Positions 60,206-64,000 of a stretch of 64,000 nt of DNA are shown here, one piece after another. The stretch spans positions 1,798,001 through 1,862,000 of the forward strand of contig NC_015064.1 of NCBI RefSeq assembly GCF_000178975.2, read 5' to 3'. This DNA is from Granulicella tundricola MP5ACTX9 (lineage in GTDB: Bacteria; Acidobacteriota; Terriglobia; Terriglobales; Acidobacteriaceae). The notes beneath the pieces are model-generated. The model was not told where the DNA came from, ran no database searches, and saw only the letters and a list, made by a program, of their open reading frames with translations. A program made the position numbers and the translations under genes. The number at the start of each line of letters is the position of its first letter. Position 1 is the first letter of the stretch.

Positions 60206-60982
60206 GTGCCCGCACCTCTTCAAGACCGCCGCATCCTCATTACTCGCGCAGCCGGCCAGGCCTCTACGCTTGCCACCCTCCTCGCCGAACGAGGCGCTAT
60301 CCCCATCCTCATCCCCACCATCGAGTTGGCCCCGCCAACCTTCTGGCAGCCCCTCGATCAAGCCATCCAAACCATCCAGACCTACGACTGGCTCCTCTTC
60401 ACCAGCGCCAATGCGGTAGAGGCTTACGTCCAGCGCGCCCGCACCCTGAACCTCCCGGCCCAGGCTCGCCGCATCGCCGCCATCGGCCCCGCCACCGCAC
60501 GAGCAGTGCAGGGAACCGGTCTAGCCCAGGCAGTAGACCTCATTCCCGCGCGGTACGTAGCCGAGTCCTTCGCCGAAGCGCTGCTCCCCCATGCCCCCAA
60601 CGCCCGCATGATCTTAGTTCGAGCAGCCGAAGCTCGCGACCATCTTACCCAGACCCTCATGGCCGCTGGAGCCCACCTCACCATCGCCGAAGCCTACCGC
60701 ACCATCGTCCCGCCGGCCTCCATCGAAGCCCTGAAGTACGCCTTCAGCAATCAAGCAGAACCCCTGGACGCCATCACCTTCACCAGCGCCAGCACCGCCC
60801 GCAACCTCGCCACCCTCATGGAATCCGCAGCCCTGCTGATCCCGCACGGCACCACCCTCGCCTCGATAGGTCCGATCACCTCGCAAGCCATGCGAGACCT
60901 GAATTTGACCCCCACGATAGAAGCCAAAGACTCCACCATCCCATCCCTGGTAGAAGCCCTGACCCAGCTTTTCATCAACTAG
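60206..60982 (+). CDS. hemD: Uroporphyrinogen-III synthase
   Basis: A 258-residue enzyme that cyclises hydroxymethylbilane with ring-D inversion, on the way to haem and sirohaem. Landmarks: RILITRAAGQASTLATLLAERGA at the N-terminus, WLLFTSANAVEAY, IAAIGPATARAV, ARMILVRAAEARDHL and a second-domain ITFTSASTARNLATL with SIGPITSQAM. GTG start at 60206 supported by the -10 box. hemD is poorly conserved in general, but these motifs are clear. The HemQ-like gene lies 1 kb away on the other strand. Confidence 0.88.
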   Translation: MPAPLQDRRILITRAAGQASTLATLLAERGAIPILIPTIELAPPTFWQPLDQAIQTIQTYDWLLFTSANAVEAYVQRARTLNLPAQARRIAAIGPATARAVQGTGLAQAVDLIPARYVAESFAEALLPHAPNARMILVRAAEARDHLTQTLMAAGAHLTIAEAYRTIVPPASIEALKYAFSNQAEPLDAITFTSASTARNLATLMESAALLIPHGTTLASIGPITSQAMRDLNLTPTIEAKDSTIPSLVEALTQLFIN

Positions 60983-61044
60983 CAAAAAGAAGCAGCTCTT
61001 ATCCGTCGTTATCCTCTTTATCCGCGTTACGCCTTGCTCTGGAC

Positions 61045-61872
61045 TCAGTGAGAAGACCAGGTCTTATCCGTCGAGTTGCAAACCCGCTCCAGCGAACAAT
61101 CCACACACCGAGGCTTACGCGCGATACAAACCTGCCGCCCATGATGAATCAACTCATGGCTGAACTGGATCCACCGATCCTGCGGAATCACCTTGATCAG
61201 ATCCTGTTCCACCTTGACCGGATCGTCGTTCTTGGTCAGCTCCAGCCGCCGAGAGAGCCGCAGCACATGCGTATCCACCACTACGCCTGACGCGATCCCA
61301 TACCAGCTTCCCAGCACCACATTCGCCGTCTTCCGCGCGACCCCCGGCAGCTCGATCATCTCCGCAATCGTCTTCGGCACCTCGCCGCCAAAGCGCTCCA
61401 CCAGCACCCTCGCCGCCCCCTGGATGTTCTTAGCCTTGGCTCGATAGAACCCCGTCGTCTTGATCAGCCGTTCGACTTCCAAGGTTGGTGCCTCAGCCAG
61501 CTTCTTCGGCGTCGGATACATCTTGAACAGCTCCGGTGTGGCCTTATTCACACCAACATCGGTCGTCTGCGCGGAAAGGATCGTTGCAATGGTCAGCTCA
61601 AACGCATTCCGATGCGTCAACGCACAAACCACCCCCGGATACGTCTTCCGCAGCCCATCTAGAATCGCCGCCACCCGATCCTGAGCCAGCGGCTTGGCCG
61701 TCCGGCCATTCTTCAACTTTGGAAACACCGGCTCAGAGCTCGCAATCTCGTGCGCCTTCTCCGCTGGCACACCTTCAATCGCAGCCTTACGGCTGGCCCC
61801 ACTCAACCTCTGAGGTGGAACCAGCCCCTTAGCCGCCGACTTTTTAGCAACAGTCTTCTTTACTGAAGGCAT
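61045..61872 (-). CDS. nth: Endonuclease III
   Basis: A 275-residue base-excision-repair glycosylase/AP lyase for oxidised pyrimidines. The helix-hairpin-helix carries the catalytic Lys in LPGVARKTANVVL and the Asp in VVDTHVLRL. The [4Fe-4S] motif is intact: C-x6-C-x2-C-x5-C in VCIARKPRCVDCSLERVC. A Lys-rich N-terminal extension of about 60 residues (KKTVAKKSAAKG) is longer than E. coli Nth (211). ATG 61872 has AGGA 8 nt upstream; GTG 61878 is possible. Confidence 0.95.
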   Translation of the reverse strand: MPSVKKTVAKKSAAKGLVPPQRLSGASRKAAIEGVPAEKAHEIASSEPVFPKLKNGRTAKPLAQDRVAAILDGLRKTYPGVVCALTHRNAFELTIATILSAQTTDVGVNKATPELFKMYPTPKKLAEAPTLEVERLIKTTGFYRAKAKNIQGAARVLVERFGGEVPKTIAEMIELPGVARKTANVVLGSWYGIASGVVVDTHVLRLSRRLELTKNDDPVKVEQDLIKVIPQDRWIQFSHELIHHGRQVCIARKPRCVDCSLERVCNSTDKTWSSH

Positions 61873-61926
61873 TCGCACTATCCTGCCGTTATCCGTCTTT
61901 ACCTTTTGATCCGTGGTAAGTCTTCC

Positions 61927-62784
61927 TTACCCAAGGCGGTTGAGCATCTCCATCGGCTGCAATCTCACGCAGCTGAAGATCGGCGTGTCCTCCAGCGTGT
62001 AGAGCGAGATCTCAGTCTCCCGAAGCTGCTGCACAAGGTCAAGAAAGTCCTCCGGGAAGTTGGTCTCGAACGCTACCACAAACTCCTGGTCGTCGATCCC
62101 GAACGAGTACGTCGTATTCAGCTTCACGCGCGGATACATCAGGCCGATGCGGATATGCTCATCCATCAACCGCTTCCGCTCCGTCGCGCTCAGCAGATAC
62201 CACGGACGTGTCTTCCAGAACGGATAGATGAAAATGTACTTCTGCCCGCCGGGCCGGATCGCGCCGCGGCCTTCGCCTTCACTCTCGTCCGGACGATCGA
62301 TCTGGTACTGCGACCGCTTCGTCATCGCCAGGAAGTTATGCGGAGAGTCGAGATACCCGCCCAGCGGCGTGCTCATCAGCTCACTGCGCATCTGGTTCAG
62401 CTCATCGATCGCATAGCCGATGGACCAAACGCACATATCCACATCGCCCCGTGTGCCCACGGTGGAGTAGGTCAGCGAAAGAAACTCACCCGGCTTGTTC
62501 CACCGGTTGAGCACTTCAACAAACGCATCCTTATGCGCCTGCTTTTCATGGGCCGGGAGCCGACGCCACTTCGGTTGAACTTTGTAGAAGCTGAAGCAGA
62601 CGATCTGCCGCTTGGCAGGAGGCCCTTCCTTGTGCGCGCCATACGGACTGGCCGGACGAGCCACCGGCTCAACACCCGCACCTTCAGGCCGATAAGCCGG
62701 GCGCTCGCCCGACGCCGATGCAATTGCTTTCTCTGTCACTCTGCGCTCCGGTACTTCATTCTTGGGAGGGATGAAATCTGCCAT
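61927..62784 (-). CDS. Chlorite-dismutase-family haem protein, HemQ-like
   Basis: A 285-residue member of the chlorite dismutase / coproheme decarboxylase family. The family core YIFIYPFWKTRPWYLL (with the Tyr used by HemQ) and FSFYKVQPKWRRLP are visible, and a disordered N-terminal extension of about 60 residues precedes the domain. In the coproporphyrin-dependent pathway HemQ makes haem b; the nearby hemD agrees with a haem role, but chlorite dismutase proper was not excluded because the distal Arg cannot be placed by eye. Confidence 0.85.
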   Translation of the reverse strand: MADFIPPKNEVPERRVTEKAIASASGERPAYRPEGAGVEPVARPASPYGAHKEGPPAKRQIVCFSFYKVQPKWRRLPAHEKQAHKDAFVEVLNRWNKPGEFLSLTYSTVGTRGDVDMCVWSIGYAIDELNQMRSELMSTPLGGYLDSPHNFLAMTKRSQYQIDRPDESEGEGRGAIRPGGQKYIFIYPFWKTRPWYLLSATERKRLMDEHIRIGLMYPRVKLNTTYSFGIDDQEFVVAFETNFPEDFLDLVQQLRETEISLYTLEDTPIFSCVRLQPMEMLNRLG

Positions 62785-62858
62785 AACCGCTGTATCCTCT
62801 GTATCCTCGATATCGTCTTTTCAATAGCCTAACAATCATTCGACGCTATCGCAGCAGC

Positions 62859-62864
62859 TATACT
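62859..62864 (+). promoter_or_regulatory. -10 box TATACT, 8 nt before the DedA ATG
   Basis: TATACT, GCACCAGC, ATG 62873, without Shine-Dalgarno. Confidence 0.5.
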
Positions 62865-62872
62865 GCACCAGC

Positions 62873-63493
62873 ATGTCTGAAAAAATCATTGCCCTCCTGA
62901 TTGCCGCCATCGCCGCCGGCGGCTACGCCAGCGTAGTCCTGCTCATGGCTCTCCAATCGGCCTGCGTTCCCATCCCGTCTGAGGTCATCATGCCCTTCGC
63001 CGGGTACGCCCTGGCCCACTCTCAGATGGACCTCATCATCCTGGCGACGCTGGCCTCCTTCGCCTCCAACCTAGGCTCGATTCCCGCATACTGGGCCGGT
63101 GCCAAAGGCGGACGCCCGATGGTCGAAAAATACGGCAGCTACGTCCTGCTCAGCCATCATGACCTGGACCTCGTCGACGGCTTCTTCGTGCGTTTCGGCT
63201 CTATGGCCGTATTGATCGGACGGATGCTCCCCATCGTTCGCACGTTCATCGCCTTCCCCGCGGGCGTGGCGAAGATGAACCAGTTCCGCTTCCACCTCTA
63301 TACCTTCATCGGCTCGTGGCCCTGGTGCTACGCGCTGGCGTACATCGGGATGAAGCTGGGCCGGCAGTTTGAGACCAATCCGGCCTTCAAATCGGCCTTC
63401 CACCGCTTTCATCTGGGCGTGGAAGCCTTCCTGCTGGTCGGAATCATCTGGTTCGTCGCCTCCCACTGGAAGAACCGCATCCGCACCGCGTAA
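62873..63493 (+). CDS. DedA family membrane protein
   Basis: A 206-residue inner-membrane protein of the DedA/SNARE-associated (VTT) family, linked to undecaprenyl phosphate or lipid flipping. Landmarks: the first re-entrant segment with QSACVPIPSEVIMPFAGY, LGSIPAYWAGAKGG, and the second half RFGSMAVLIGRMLPIVRTFIAFPAGVAKMN with the conserved Arg and Pro. The C-terminal TM is present. Followed by the inositol phosphate synthase gene 123 bp on. Confidence 0.92.
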   Translation: MSEKIIALLIAAIAAGGYASVVLLMALQSACVPIPSEVIMPFAGYALAHSQMDLIILATLASFASNLGSIPAYWAGAKGGRPMVEKYGSYVLLSHHDLDLVDGFFVRFGSMAVLIGRMLPIVRTFIAFPAGVAKMNQFRFHLYTFIGSWPWCYALAYIGMKLGRQFETNPAFKSAFHRFHLGVEAFLLVGIIWFVASHWKNRIRTA

Positions 63494-63616
63494 CCAGCGT
63501 ACTTTTCGATACCCGCACAATTACCACACCATGTTTGCACCCACCATCCCCAATAAGCGATACTTAACCGTTCCGCATCAACCGGAAAATCGCATTGGAA
63601 GAAGGGTCTTGCCCGC

Positions 63617-64000
63617 ATGTCTAACACCCCCGCCGCGAACACTGAAGCGGCCAGCATCAAGCCTCACACTGGAAAACTTGGCGTCATGATTCCCGGCATG
63701 GGAGCCGTCGCCACCACCCTCATCGCAGGCGTCGAAGCCATCCGCCGCGGTCTCGCCAAGCCCATCGGCTCCCTGACGCAGATGGGAACCATCCGCCTCG
63801 GCAAGCGCACGGACAACAACTCCCCGCTCATCAAGGACTTTGCCGGCCTCTGCCCGCTGGAAGACCTGGTCTTCACCGGCTGGGATATCTTCGGCGGCAA
63901 CCTCTACGACGCAGCCAAGACCGCACAGGTGCTCGACCGCGACCAGCTTGAAGAGATCCGTCCCTTCCTCGAGTCCATCGAGCCCATGCCCGCCGTCTTC
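63617..64000 (+). CDS. Inositol-3-phosphate synthase family, N-terminal part (runs off the window)
   Basis: An open frame of 128 codons that continues past the window end. It starts MSNTPAANTEAAS, then KLGVMIPGMGAVATTLIAGVEA (NAD-binding loop), PIGSLTQMGTIRLGKRTDNN and LEDLVFTGWDIFGGNLYDAA, which match the Bacteroidota/Acidobacteria type of myo-inositol-1-phosphate synthase (NAD-dependent conversion of glucose 6-phosphate). The ATG at 63617 has AAGAAGGG about 10 nt upstream. Inositol would serve phosphatidylinositol-type lipids or osmolytes. Confidence 0.88.
   Translation, partial: MSNTPAANTEAASIKPHTGKLGVMIPGMGAVATTLIAGVEAIRRGLAKPIGSLTQMGTIRLGKRTDNNSPLIKDFAGLCPLEDLVFTGWDIFGGNLYDAAKTAQVLDRDQLEEIRPFLESIEPMPAVF

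Overview
The window looks like chromosomal DNA of an acidobacterium, most likely family Acidobacteriaceae (Granulicella/Terriglobus/Edaphobacter type). This is inferred from high GC, a diderm envelope gene set (Tol-Pal, LolA, TonB/ExbBD-like), a hopanoid operon, DUF1800/DUF1501 secreted proteins, and many short hairpin repeats between genes. It is mostly housekeeping DNA with short accessory inserts. I saw no rRNA, tRNA, CRISPR array, prophage or classical insertion sequence.

Layout. 0-5 kb: end of a Xer-type recombinase, then a lipoprotein / sensor kinase / sigma-54 response regulator operon (minus strand) and a rhodanese. 5-13.5 kb: S9 peptidase, DUF4142, TPM and LemA proteins, a stand-alone MgtE_N-CBS protein followed by an unusual Nramp transporter, a Nudix hydrolase and a HAD phosphatase. 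13.6-25.6 kb: FMN-binding-type protein, LolA, a pilin-like protein, M16 peptidase, RlmN, a YvcK/CofD-like protein, the DUF1800-DUF1501 pair, DoxX, an alpha/beta hydrolase without its serine, and a Rieske protein. 25.7-31.1 kb: a tiny His-rich exported peptide, then carA and carB separated by a REP-associated tyrosine transposase (RAYT). 31.1-34.5 kb: accessory stretch with three orphan genes and its own repeats. 34.6-43 kb: a degenerate DapA-fold protein, then the Tol-Pal set on the minus strand (tolQ, tolR, TonB/TolA-like, tolB, pal, cpoB), split by an AT-richer orphan gene and repeats. 43.4-53.1 kb: recN, a bacterial metallothionein, ispH, then a hopanoid operon (shc, hpnH, an unknown gene, hpnA, hpnG-like, a zinc alcohol dehydrogenase). 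53.2-57.5 kb: an esterase-like protein, two DUF2157-type membrane proteins and a DUF4097 protein. 57.5-64 kb: an ArsR-SRPBCC pair, a diguanylate cyclase, hemD, nth, a chlorite-dismutase-family (HemQ-like) protein, DedA and the start of an inositol-3-phosphate synthase.

Three window-wide patterns stand out. (1) The plus strand is G-rich up to about 57.5 kb whatever the gene direction, and C-rich after it. This is the skew sign of converging replication forks (terminus region) or of an inversion end. (2) At least 13 genes have a TANNNT box 6-8 nt before the start codon, nearly all without a Shine-Dalgarno sequence, so leaderless mRNAs look common. (3) Hairpins with a GGGGCT-RA-AGCCCC core are scattered between genes. 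The same hairpins flank the RAYT gene and are translated as its C-terminal tail, which makes it the likely source of the family.

The hopanoid operon is the most coherent pathway: IspH supplies isoprenoid precursor, Shc makes the hopene, HpnH adds adenosine, the HpnG-like phosphorylase removes adenine. The tightly linked alcohol dehydrogenase and the unknown gene are candidates for unassigned steps of side-chain maturation.
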